Shown here piece by piece: positions 7,035-13,896 of a DNA stretch of 20,739 nucleotides. The stretch's first letter is position 1. Each line of letters starts with the position of its first letter. Position numbers and translations under genes: made by a program. Source of the stretch: Candidatus Staskawiczbacteria bacterium RIFCSPLOWO2_01_FULL_38_12b (lineage in GTDB: Bacteria > Patescibacteriota > Minisyncoccia > Minisyncoccales > Staskawiczbacteraceae); the NCBI GenBank assembly GCA_001820255.1, contig MHPA01000006.1:11610-32348 (forward strand). Direction: 5' to 3'. Below the pieces are notes generated by a model, which saw only the letters and a list, made by a program, of their open reading frames with translations, searched no databases and was not told where the DNA came from.

Positions 7035-8177
7035 TTACTTTGCTAACTTCAAACTCATCCGGTGTTCTTTCGGTTCAATCAACAAAATTTCAAACTTGTA
7101 ACTTTCTCCTGGTTTTAGTGATTCTTCCATTTCTTTTTGGTTTGCAAATTCTGAAATGTGGCACAATCCCCTTATTTTTGGCAAGACTTCCACAAAGGCA
7201 CCAAATGGTGAAAATGAAATAACTTTTCCTTCTATAGTGTCCCCTTTTTTGTACTGTTTTTCTACGGCTTCCCAGGGATTTTCTTTCAAGCTTTTTAATG
7301 ACAAAAACACCTGGTTGTTATTGATATTAATAATTTGAGCTTTGATGGTTTCGCCCACTTTTACCACTTCAGCGGGATTTTGCACCAGTTGCCAGTCCAG
7401 TTCCGAAATATGGATTAAGCCCTCAATACTTTCGTCTTTTTTGGTGTTTTCGTTCACATCTGCGCTAATCTGCGTTGAATCTGCGTTAATCTGCGGCTGC
7501 ACTTTTAGTGCAGAGATTGGAAACCGTATAAACACGCCAAAGTCTGCAATGCCGGTGATTTTCCCTTCAATTACATCCCCTTTTTTATAGTTATCAAGAA
7601 TGGCTCTCATTAATTGTTCGGTTTTGGCTTTTTCAGACAAAATCAATTTGTTCTCTTCTGCCAGTAAATCCAGCACCTTTACTTCCAAAGTCTTGCCGAT
7701 GAATTTTTGCAGTTCTTTTAAAATTTTGGCTTTGTCGGCGTCGGCCACTCTTGGATAATTTTCCGGCGATAATTGTGAAACCGGTAAAAAGGCAGGAATG
7801 TTATTGATGTTAGTCAAAAGTCCGCCCTTATTAACTCCGGTGATCTTTACTTTGATGATTTCCGATTTTTCTTTCATTTCCCTCAATTTCTGCCAGTTAA
7901 TGTCTTTGGTGGCATCTTGCAGTGAAAGTTCGCGGTAGCCGTCTTCGTTTTCCAGTTCAACAATTTTAGCATGCACCGTATCGCCGATTTGTAAATTTTT
8001 AATAACGTCTTTGACTTCGTAAAATTCCCGTCCATAAATAATGCCGGTGCCCTGGTTTCCCAAATCAATAAAAAGGGAGGATCGGTCACGAGCCACCACT
8101 TTGCCTTCCACGATCGAGCCAATGGAGGGAGGAATCACCGAGTCACTATTTTTCTGGGTTTTTTCTTTTGTGATCAT
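7035..8177 (-). CDS. rpsA: S1-domain RNA-binding protein (ribosomal protein S1 homologue)
   Basis: About 380 aa with four S1 repeats. The first (SIVEGKVVARDRSSLFIDLG) and the last two (DVIEGKITGIADFGVFIRF and DTIEGKVISFSPFGAFVEVL, each ending in IHISE / CHISEF) are typical; the second is degenerate. S1 proteins bind mRNA on the 30S subunit and help initiation, which is relevant where most genes lack a Shine-Dalgarno site. I chose ATG 8175-8177 (MITKEKTQ) over the ATG at 8243: the extra 22 residues would be encoded by a MITE-like inverted repeat and look unlike S1. Between two strands of the third S1 domain lies an in-frame insert (PQINADSTQISADV) made by ATCTGCG repeats at 7458-7495. Symbol rpsA is by homology; short CPR S1 proteins could also be regulators. 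Confidence 0.9.
   Translation of the reverse strand: MITKEKTQKNSDSVIPPSIGSIVEGKVVARDRSSLFIDLGNQGTGIIYGREFYEVKDVIKNLQIGDTVHAKIVELENEDGYRELSLQDATKDINWQKLREMKEKSEIIKVKITGVNKGGLLTNINNIPAFLPVSQLSPENYPRVADADKAKILKELQKFIGKTLEVKVLDLLAEENKLILSEKAKTEQLMRAILDNYKKGDVIEGKITGIADFGVFIRFPISALKVQPQINADSTQISADVNENTKKDESIEGLIHISELDWQLVQNPAEVVKVGETIKAQIININNNQVFLSLKSLKENPWEAVEKQYKKGDTIEGKVISFSPFGAFVEVLPKIRGLCHISEFANQKEMEESLKPGESYKFEILLIEPKEHRMSLKLAK
7458..7495. repeat. ATCTGCG tandem words inside the S1 gene
   Basis: Four copies of ATCTGCG spaced 10-11 nt apart lie in frame inside the third S1 domain. They encode QINADSTQISAD on the minus strand. Similar INAD/ISAD-coding repeats are dispersed in many bacterial genomes. 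The insert sits in a surface loop between conserved strands and keeps the frame. Confidence 0.8.
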
Positions 8178-8204
8178 AACTATTTTTTGACTAGGCGGGA
8201 TTCT

Positions 8205-8368
8205 TAGACCTCTTGTGTAATAAGTCTTGACTGCAAATTGCATATTTTGGCTATAAATTCCAAAAAACTCCGTAACTTATCACTTCGTTAGTAAGCTTTG
8301 TTATTTTTTGAAATTCCTAGCTCAAAACCTTCAATTTTCGTTGCAACTCTTATTACGTAACAGGTCTA
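8205..8368. repeat. MITE-like inverted-repeat element, copy 1
   Basis: The ends form an imperfect inverted repeat of about 55 bp. The left end begins TAGACCTCTTGTGTAATAAG and the complement of the right end begins TAGACCTGTTACGTAATAAG. The same ends bound the element at 13666-13890, so this is a dispersed family. It has no coding capacity and lies just upstream of the S1 gene start. It may have been mobilised in trans by a transposase not present here. Confidence 0.75.
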
Positions 8369-8442
8369 GTTTCCCCAGCTAGCCGATTTAATACTATTTA
8401 TAATAGGTACATAATACATTATTTACATTATTGTGCAACTCA

Positions 8443-8472
8443 TTGACATAAGTTGCCTTTCTGTGCTATGTT
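8443..8472 (+). promoter_or_regulatory. Promoter of the repeat-containing non-coding RNA
   Basis: TTGACA (8443-8448), an 18-nt spacer and TATGTT (8467-8472) with an extended -10 TGC directly before it. No open reading frame with coding character follows for over 700 nt. Predicted transcription starts near 8480. Confidence 0.65.
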
Positions 8473-8488
8473 AAAAATAAGTACGTTG

Positions 8489-8553
8489 ACAATGAGATGA
8501 GAAAAATACCTTCGCTTTTTCATGGAAGAAAAATATTTTTCTCATCTCAATGT
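8489..8553 (+). repeat. 20-bp inverted repeat at the 5' end of the non-coding RNA
   Basis: The left arm at 8489-8508 starts ACAATGAGATGAG and pairs with 8534-8553 at 19 of 20 positions around a 25-nt loop. It sits at the expected transcript start. Confidence 0.8.
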
Positions 8554-8697
8554 GGATAGTCTTTGGAGCCAATCCCTTGGGGCTTTGCATCGGGCAAAGC
8601 TTATGCGCTGTAGCCGCGCCGCCTTGGGGTTGAGCGCCCAAGGATGAAGCTTTTCAGATTTCTGGAAAGAAAACTCTTTTGATGCTCATTTGATGTG

Positions 8698-8993
8698 GGA
8701 AAGGAATCCCCTGACGGAAACGAGGGGGTAGGCTACATCTTGCTTCCCTGTTGTTGTTTTTGCTCTAAGGAAAGGAATCCTCCTGCCAAACCGAGGGGGT
8801 AGGCTACAGAACAACGATCTTCTTGAAAAAAGACTCGCCCGGAAAGGAATCCCCTGACGGAAACGAGGGGGTAGGCTACCTAACCAGGCTCCCTTTGCAA
8901 ATTTTGCGCCAGGAAGGGAATCCTCCTGCCAAACCGAGGGGGTAGGCTACAATCTTTCGGGCTCGTCGTCAGCGATGACAAGGAAAGGAATCC
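8698..8993 (+). CRISPR. CRISPR-like array: four 39-bp repeats, 31-33-bp spacers
   Basis: Repeats lie at 8698-8736, 8769-8807, 8841-8879 and 8912-8950, with a truncated copy at 8982-8993 (GGAAAGGAATCC only). The segments between are 32, 33, 32 and 31 bp and mostly unlike each other. All full repeats start GGAARGGAATCC and end CGAGGGGGTAGGCTAC. The middle alternates between variant A (CCCTGACGGAAA, copies 1 and 3) and variant B (TCCTGCCAAACC, copies 2 and 4). Each variant forms its own hairpin: CCCCT/AGGGG in A, CCTCCT/AGGGGG with one G-U in B. The truncated distal copy and the promoter-side leader are as in CRISPR arrays. Strict A-B alternation, weak similarity of segments 1 and 3, and absence of cas genes argue for a tandem RNA module instead. 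The repeat structure is certain; the CRISPR label is not. Confidence 0.45.
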
Positions 8994-9015
8994 TTGATTG
9001 ATAGCAAATTTCTAG

Positions 9016-9044
9016 AGCTCTGTGGTAATTACCATAGAGCTTTT
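9016..9044 (+). terminator. Terminator-like hairpin closing the repeat RNA
   Basis: AGCTCTGTGGT / ACCATAGAGCT, 11 bp with one G-U, loop AATT, followed by TTTT then CATTT. The short U-tract makes it moderate. It lies 22 nt after the truncated last repeat. Confidence 0.65.
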
Positions 9045-9244
9045 CATTTAAGAATGGATATTCACTTTCTCAATATTTGTTTTAGTAGATTAAGTTATTT
9101 GAAATAAAACATATGCCATTTGTATGATTTGATTAGTTGATGTAAAATGAAACAAATAATCCTACGAATTACGAATCCAGGCGAATTACGAATTCGTAAT
9201 TAGATAAAATTCGTAATTCGTAGGAAAATTTCTCGCAAGAAATT
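9045..9244. other. Spacer before the MDR gene; possible promoter
   Basis: An AT-rich non-coding stretch. A possible promoter for the next gene is TTGAAA (9099-9104), an 18-nt spacer and TATGAT (9123-9128). Nothing else is recognisable except the palindromic element at 9160-9225, given separately. Confidence 0.4.
9160..9225. repeat. Nested palindromic element of ACGAATT words
   Basis: The outer arms TCCTACGAATTACGAAT (9160-9176) and their exact complement (9209-9225) form a 17-bp perfect stem. Inside lies a perfect 18-bp palindrome (9184-9201). It lies 19 nt before the next gene's start. Confidence 0.85.
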
Positions 9245-10177
9245 ATGAAAGCAGTGCAAATACATACTTATGGCGGCGTTAATAAGCTTGAAATTGTCGA
9301 TATTGAAAAACCAAAACCGGGCAAAGGCCAGGTGTTGCTTCAGGTGTACGCTTCAAGTATTAACCCGTTTGATATTGTCATGAGGGAGGGGTATGTGCAA
9401 AAAATGATACCCAGCCTTCCTGTTACCTTAGGGTCTGATGTGGCTGGCGTGGTAGTAAAAGTGGGTGAAGGTGTTGACCATTTGCATGTTGGCGAAAAAG
9501 TATATGGACAGGCAATTGTATTGGCCGGCGGCAGTGGCGCTTTTGCGGAATTTGCGGTTACTCCCGTAACTTCAATTGCTAAAATGCCCGAAAATATTGG
9601 CTTTAACGAAGCGGCCGCAGTGGTTTTAACGGGAGTAAGTGCCGTGCAGGCTATATGTGAGCATTTTAATTTACAGTCTGGCCAAAAAATCTTAATCCAT
9701 GGCGGGGCGGGCGGTATTGGCACTATTGCCATCCAAATGGCAAAACTGATCGGTGCCTATGTTGCCACTACCGCCACTGGCGAAGGCATAGATTATGTAA
9801 AAAAACTCGGAGCGGATATGGTTATTGATTATAAAAGCCAGGAGTTTGATCAATTGATTTTTAATTACGATGCTGTGTTTGATACCGTCGGCGGGCAAAC
9901 CTATGAAAAATCATTTAAAGTGTTAAAAAAGGACGGTATCATTGTTTCTATGTTAGCTAAACCCGATAAAAATGTAATGGAGCAGTATGGGGTCATTGCC
10001 ATTGCCCAGGCGACAAAAGTAACCACCGAGCACCTTGATATGCTGCGAAATTTTATCACGGTGGAAAATGTGACCGTCCATGTTGACAAAGTATTTCCAT
10101 TGGATAAAATAAAGAAGGCCTTCAAGGCCAAAGAAACAGGTGATATAAAAGGCAAAATTGCTATCGAAATTAAATAA
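9245..10177 (+). CDS. MDR-family NAD(P)H:quinone oxidoreductase-like enzyme
   Basis: A 310-aa medium-chain dehydrogenase/reductase that would transfer hydride from NAD(P)H to a quinone or enone in the cytoplasm. It has the GroES-like N-terminal half (SINPFDIVMREGYV, LGSDVAGVVVKVGEGV) and a Rossmann half with ILIHGGAGGIGTIAIQMAKL (coenzyme binding). The Cys ligands of the structural zinc lobe are absent, which points to the zinc-free quinone-reductase branch (Qor-like) rather than alcohol dehydrogenase. Length is normal. The start ATG 9245 matches the family's beginning (MKAVQIHTYGGVNKLEI). No Shine-Dalgarno site is visible. It is monocistronic, flanked on both sides by palindromic elements. 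The exact substrate cannot be told. Confidence 0.92.
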   Translation: MKAVQIHTYGGVNKLEIVDIEKPKPGKGQVLLQVYASSINPFDIVMREGYVQKMIPSLPVTLGSDVAGVVVKVGEGVDHLHVGEKVYGQAIVLAGGSGAFAEFAVTPVTSIAKMPENIGFNEAAAVVLTGVSAVQAICEHFNLQSGQKILIHGGAGGIGTIAIQMAKLIGAYVATTATGEGIDYVKKLGADMVIDYKSQEFDQLIFNYDAVFDTVGGQTYEKSFKVLKKDGIIVSMLAKPDKNVMEQYGVIAIAQATKVTTEHLDMLRNFITVENVTVHVDKVFPLDKIKKAFKAKETGDIKGKIAIEIK

Positions 10178-10310
10178 GGAGTAATCACGAATATACGAAT
10201 TTACGATAATATACAAATTTTACGAATATACCAATTACGCAAAAACTGCAAGATTCGTATATTGGTAAAGTTTGTATATTTGAGCATATTGGCATATTCG
10301 CGACTACTCC
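10178..10310. repeat. 133-bp imperfect inverted repeat of ACGAATAT words
   Basis: It starts on the base after the MDR stop codon. The left arm begins GGAGTAATCACGAATATACG; the complement of the right arm begins GGAGTAGTCGCGAATATGCC. About 55-60 bp of each arm pair imperfectly, and each arm is itself built of repeated words. It ends 11 nt before the next start codon and could act as a transcription attenuator. Confidence 0.8.
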
Positions 10311-10321
10311 AATAAAAAACT

Positions 10322-11182
10322 ATGGAAACAGAAGTAAAAACAACAAATTCAATAGAAACATCACATTCGCTGGATACCACTCATACCCTAGACCTTTCAG
10401 ATAAGTTATACAAAGTAATGATTGGTATTGCCGCCGTGGGTGCTATTTTTTTAGTGGGTGAATTGTTGTATCAATTTAAGTCATTGCCCCAGAACATGCC
10501 CCGTGAGATAAGTGTTTCCGGTGAAGGCAAAGCCTATATAAAACCCGATATTGCAACCATAAGTTTTGGGGTAAACACTCGTGAAATGAAAAGCCAGGAT
10601 GCCGTCAATAAAAACAACGAAACGATGAATGCGGTAATAAAAACTGTAAAGGATCTGGGCGTTGACCAAAAAGATATTCAAACGACCTTGTATAATTTAA
10701 CTCCCGTCTATGAATACGATTATCCGGTTATGATGCCTTCGTCTATTGGTGCCAGTGAAAAAATGTATCCGGTTCCTAGCAGAGGAGAAAGGGTGTTTAA
10801 GGGGTATTCTTTAGACCAGCAAATTTTTGTAAAGATCAGGAATTTTGACAATATTAATCCGGTATTGGACAAAGCGGCTGCCGCTGGAGCAACCACCATC
10901 GGGGAATTGCAATTTACCATTGATGACCCTGAAAAAGTAAGGGCAGAAGCCAGAGAAAAAGCCATTGCGCAAGCCAAAGAAAAAATGGATAGTCTGGTAA
11001 AACAATCCGGATTGCATGTCGGTAAATTGGTAAATGTGTACGAAGGTTATAGTAATTATCCGCAACCCTTATATGGTATGGGGGGCGCCTCGCTAGAAAA
11101 ATCCGCCGATGTTGCTCCGCAAATCCAAACCGGCCAAATGGAAGTAAGCACTACAGTTACGTTGACCTACCAGGTTAAATAG
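10322..11182 (+). CDS. SIMPL-domain (DUF541, YggE-like) membrane-anchored protein
   Basis: A 286-aa protein. After a polar Thr/Ser-rich N-terminus, one hydrophobic segment at about residues 34-54 (MIGIAAVGAIFLVGELLYQF) anchors it in the membrane, probably with the rest outside. The SIMPL domain follows: REISVSGEGKAYIKPDIATI at its start, then GYSLDQQIFVKIRNFDNINP, with AREKAIAQAKEKMDSLVKQSG near its end. The family forms oligomeric shells; E. coli YggE is linked to oxidative stress tolerance, but the molecular role is unclear. The stop codon is followed 2 nt later by the HIT gene, so the two are co-transcribed. No Shine-Dalgarno site is visible. The family call is firm, the role unknown. Confidence 0.9.
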   Translation: METEVKTTNSIETSHSLDTTHTLDLSDKLYKVMIGIAAVGAIFLVGELLYQFKSLPQNMPREISVSGEGKAYIKPDIATISFGVNTREMKSQDAVNKNNETMNAVIKTVKDLGVDQKDIQTTLYNLTPVYEYDYPVMMPSSIGASEKMYPVPSRGERVFKGYSLDQQIFVKIRNFDNINPVLDKAAAAGATTIGELQFTIDDPEKVRAEAREKAIAQAKEKMDSLVKQSGLHVGKLVNVYEGYSNYPQPLYGMGGASLEKSADVAPQIQTGQMEVSTTVTLTYQVK

Positions 11183-11184
11183 AT

Positions 11185-11595
11185 ATGGATGATTGTATAT
11201 TTTGCAACATTATAAAAGGTGAAATTGATTGCGCAACAGTATTTGAAGACCAAGATGTGCTGGTATTTTTAGATGTAAAACCCGCCACAAAAGGGCATTG
11301 CCTGGTAATCCCTAAACAGCACTTTGAAAATATTTTTGATATCAATAAAGAAGCGCTGCAAAAAATTATTACCACCGCAAAATATATTTCAGAAAAAATT
11401 AAAAAAAATCTTGGTGCTGATGGAATTAATATTATGCAGGCTAGCGGGAGATGTGCCGGCCAGGAAGTAATGCATTTTCATTTGCACATCATGCCAAGAT
11501 ATGAAGGTGACGGCTTGAAAATACACGGCCAGCACTCGGCCAATAAAGCATCGGATTTGCAAGAACTTAAAAAGTTGGCAGCCCAAATTGTGTAA
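11185..11595 (+). CDS. HIT-family nucleotide hydrolase
   Basis: A 136-aa histidine-triad protein of the Hint/HinT type, which hydrolyses nucleoside phosphoramidates or AMP-lysine-like adducts in the cytoplasm. It begins CIFCNIIKGEI (the Cys pair common in bacterial Hint proteins) and has KGHCLVIPKQHFENIFDI. It ends with the active-site triad HFHLHIMPRY (His-x-His-x-His), whose middle His is the nucleophile. Length is normal. It starts 2 nt after the SIMPL gene and is closed by a strong terminator, so the two make one operon. Confidence 0.95.
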   Translation: MDDCIFCNIIKGEIDCATVFEDQDVLVFLDVKPATKGHCLVIPKQHFENIFDINKEALQKIITTAKYISEKIKKNLGADGINIMQASGRCAGQEVMHFHLHIMPRYEGDGLKIHGQHSANKASDLQELKKLAAQIV

Positions 11596-11606
11596 AAATA
11601 TATTGA

Positions 11607-11643
11607 AAACCAAAAATCGGCCACTGCCGATTTTTGGTTTGAT
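11607..11643 (+). terminator. Terminator of the SIMPL-HIT operon
   Basis: A perfect 15-bp stem AAACCAAAAATCGGC / GCCGATTTTTGGTTT with loop CACT (11607-11640), followed by GATTTTT. Confidence 0.93.
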
Positions 11644-11676
11644 TTTTAACGATATTTGTGGTATAGCTAATAAAAT

Positions 11677-11807
11677 AAATACCAAATCTAAAATTACAAA
11701 TCACAAATAATACTAAAGTTCAAATACCTAAATCTAAAAAGTGTTTCGGGTTTAGAATTTCGAAATTGGAATTTATTTGGAATTTGGTGCTTGTAATTTG
11801 GAATTTT
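11677..11807. repeat. 131-bp imperfect inverted repeat of AAATTCCAAAT words
   Basis: The left arm is made of AAATACCAAATC / TTACAAATCACAAATAA-type words and the right arm is their imperfect complement (GGAATTTGGTGCTTGTAATT). The tip is around GTGTTTCGGG. It occupies nearly the whole gap before dnaG and ends 7 nt before the dnaG start. Confidence 0.75.
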
Positions 11808-11814
11808 TAAGTGT

Positions 11815-13665
11815 GTGGATTCTCAAATAGAGGAAGTAAAAAACAAGCTCAATGTGGTTGACCTGGTAGGTAGTTATGTAAAGCTTACCAAAACCGGAGC
11901 TAATTTAAGGGGGATTTGCCCTTTCCATTCAGAGAAGAAACCTTCTTTTTTTGTAAGTCCGGCACGCCAAATGTGGCATTGTTTTGGTTGCGGAGCAGGT
12001 AGCTCAATCTTTGATTTTGTCATGAAAATCGAAGGAATTGAGTTTGGAGACGCCTTAAGAATGCTGGCCCAAAAAGCCGGCGTTCAGTTAAAAAGGGAAA
12101 ACGTGCAATTGCGCACTGAGCGCCAACGGTTGTATGAAATTTGCGATTTGGCTTGTAAATTTTTTGAAAAGCAGTTGGATGCCAGCGCCGTCGGCAAAGA
12201 AGCAAAAGAGTATCTTTTAAAAAGGGGCATTACCCAAGAGAGCATTACTACCTGGCGCCTTGGTTATTCGCCCGATACCTGGAACGGCCTTTCGGATTTT
12301 TTAATCGGCCAGGGGTATGCAAGGGAAGAGATTATAAAATCGGGCCTGGCTATTGAAAAGGAAAACTCTTCGGCTTCGCTCAGAGCAAGTAAAACCGATT
12401 CTTATGACCGGTTTCGTGGCAGGATTATTTTTCCCGTATTTGATTTAAATTCGCAAGTGGTGGGATTTGGCGGCCGGGTTTTTAAAGCGGCCAATGAAAA
12501 AGAAGTCGCAAAGTATATCAACACCCCTCAAACTCTATTGTATGATAAAAGCGGAGTGCTATACGGCCTTAATAATGCCAAGCTGGCCGTACGCAAACAA
12601 AATGGGTGCGTGGTAGTGGAAGGCTATACCGACGTTATTATGTGCCACCAGGCCGGCTATGAAAATACCGTAGCTGCTTCGGGTACCGCATTAACCGCAC
12701 GCCACTTGGCCATTTTAAAACGGTATTCTGAAAATTTGCTATTAGCCTTTGATATGGACGTTGCGGGCGATTCAGCCACCAAGCGAGGCATCAGCCTGGC
12801 CCAAGAACAAGGGTTTAACATTAAAATTATAGAGTCGTATGTAAAAGATTCCGACCCGGCAGACATTATTTTAAAAGACCGGGCGCTATGGCAGGAATCA
12901 TTGGACAAGGCAACATCGATTATGGATTACTATTTCAATTCCGCTTTCGCTGGTTTTGATGCCACAGTGCCCGAGGGCAAAAAAGAAATCGCCAACCGAA
13001 TATTACCCGCCATAAAACGGCTGCAAAATAAAATAGAGCAGTCTTATTGGATCCAAAAATTATCTCAAAAATTGGATATAAAAGAAGAAGCGGTGCTGGA
13101 AGAACTGGCAAGGGTGAAAATAACGCCAAGCCAGCAAGCGCCTCCGCTGGCTGTGGTGCCGCCGCAAAACAATGTCCCCGTACCCATTGAAGGAAGAAAA
13201 GAGCTTATTGAAAAAAAGATTATTTCATTGGTTTTAAAAAATCCCGAATACATTATGTTAATTGCCGAGCCGCACTACCCGTTTTTTTCAGAAAAAATAG
13301 CATCATTTTTGCTAAAACTTAAAAAATTAATCCAAGACCAAAAAAAGGCGGCATTGGGCGAGGTGGAAAAAGATTTTAAAATTATTTTTGATGCGATGAC
13401 ATTACCTGGCGCCAAGGCAGAAGACGAAGAATTCAATTACGAACTTAAGAATTTTTTAGCGGCACTTGCGCTTAGCGCAGAAATAGAATATCAAGAAGAC
13501 GGGCAAGAAGAGATGCTACTTTGCCTTTTACAGTTAAAAAATATAGAATTAAAGAAAAAACTTGGTGCTATTTCGCAAGAGATTAAAAAAGCCGAACAAG
13601 CCGGTGATTCCCAAAAAGTAATCGATTTAATAAGCCGATTCAACGCACTAACTAAGGAATTATAA
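11815..13665 (+). CDS. dnaG: DNA primase DnaG
   Basis: DnaG makes the RNA primers for replication with DnaB helicase. The 616-aa protein is close to the usual length. It has the N-terminal CHC2 zinc finger (CPFHSEKKPSF ... WHCFGCGAG, ligands C-H-C-C, residues about 35-70), the RNA polymerase core (YDRFRGRIIFPVFD, GGRVF) and the TOPRIM domain (VVEGYTDVI, then AFDMDVAGDSA for the metal-binding acidic residues). A less conserved helical C-terminus (from about residue 430) should contact DnaB. The start is GTG at 11815 (VDSQIEEVKNKLNVVDLVGS), matching the family. An in-frame 20-nt stem-loop element (12366-12385) adds SSASLRAS before the core. It is followed by rpoD, as in the macromolecular-synthesis operon; rpsU is absent. 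Confidence 0.97.
   Translation: MDSQIEEVKNKLNVVDLVGSYVKLTKTGANLRGICPFHSEKKPSFFVSPARQMWHCFGCGAGSSIFDFVMKIEGIEFGDALRMLAQKAGVQLKRENVQLRTERQRLYEICDLACKFFEKQLDASAVGKEAKEYLLKRGITQESITTWRLGYSPDTWNGLSDFLIGQGYAREEIIKSGLAIEKENSSASLRASKTDSYDRFRGRIIFPVFDLNSQVVGFGGRVFKAANEKEVAKYINTPQTLLYDKSGVLYGLNNAKLAVRKQNGCVVVEGYTDVIMCHQAGYENTVAASGTALTARHLAILKRYSENLLLAFDMDVAGDSATKRGISLAQEQGFNIKIIESYVKDSDPADIILKDRALWQESLDKATSIMDYYFNSAFAGFDATVPEGKKEIANRILPAIKRLQNKIEQSYWIQKLSQKLDIKEEAVLEELARVKITPSQQAPPLAVVPPQNNVPVPIEGRKELIEKKIISLVLKNPEYIMLIAEPHYPFFSEKIASFLLKLKKLIQDQKKAALGEVEKDFKIIFDAMTLPGAKAEDEEFNYELKNFLAALALSAEIEYQEDGQEEMLLCLLQLKNIELKKKLGAISQEIKKAEQAGDSQKVIDLISRFNALTKEL
12366..12385 (+). repeat. 20-nt dispersed stem-loop element inside dnaG
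   Basis: CTCT-TCGGCTTCGCTC-AGAG: a 4-bp outer stem and inner CGG/TCG around CT. It is the same element as at 2083-2102 and 1629-1648 in uvrA, with compensating stem bases. Confidence 0.8.
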
Positions 13666-13890
13666 TAGACCTGTTGCGTATAAGGTTTTACTGCAAACGT
13701 AAAATTTCAGCGTTAAATTTGCTATAATTTCTCGGCTTAGCTAAAGCTAAACCTAGGTCGGGGGTTTCTTTGCGAAGAAAGCCCTCGCGACCCTGCAAAA
13801 TTCTACCTGTCTGCTTTCGCACAGGCAGATCAAATTTACCGCTCTGAAATTTTACATTTTCATCACAAACCTTATTACGCAACAGGTCTA
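13666..13890. repeat. MITE-like inverted-repeat element, copy 2, between dnaG and rpoD
   Basis: It begins right after the dnaG stop and ends 6 nt before the rpoD ATG. The arms of about 60 bp pair well: both start TAGACCTGTTGCGTA, and TAAAATTTCAG occurs in both orientations. The middle holds three further hairpins: TTAGC-TAAA-GCTAA, the GGTCG...CGACC hairpin (about 13757-13793) and CCTGT...ACAGG (13806-13825). An extended -10 TTTGCTATAAT (13718-13728) could make it a promoter for rpoD, but no good -35 is present. Confidence 0.8.
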
Positions 13891-13896
13891 ATCATT

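Larger units (their letters stand above)
8480..9044 (+). ncRNA. Candidate structured non-coding RNA with repeat array, about 570 nt
   Basis: The segment between a consensus promoter and a terminator-like hairpin is GC-richer than its surroundings and has no credible ORF on either strand. It opens with a long hairpin (8489-8508 with 8534-8553, 19 of 20 paired). A compact leader follows, with GCTTTGC-ATCGG-GCAAAGC (8582-8600) and CCTTGGG / CCCAAGG (8622-8628 with 8637-8643). CCTTGGGG also occurs at 8575-8582 and could pair alternatively. From 8698 a 39-bp repeat array begins and runs to the terminator. It matches none of RNase P RNA, tmRNA or SRP RNA in motifs I could check by eye. Whether it is a CRISPR precursor with leader or a large ornate RNA cannot be settled from the sequence. 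Confidence 0.6.

Noticed and set aside
8178..8243. Upstream ATG that would lengthen the S1 protein by 22 residues
   Set aside because: The extension is encoded partly by the MITE-like repeat and lacks a ribosome site; MITKEKTQ at 8177 is a better start.
8480..9044. RNase P RNA, tmRNA or SRP RNA
   Set aside because: None of their hallmark motifs (such as GAGGAAAGTC of RNase P or the CCA end of tmRNA) was found on either strand by eye.
13729..13830. tRNA-like hairpins between dnaG and rpoD
   Set aside because: The hairpins do not make a cloverleaf and there is no T-loop GTTCRA; they are nested repeats in the MITE-like element.
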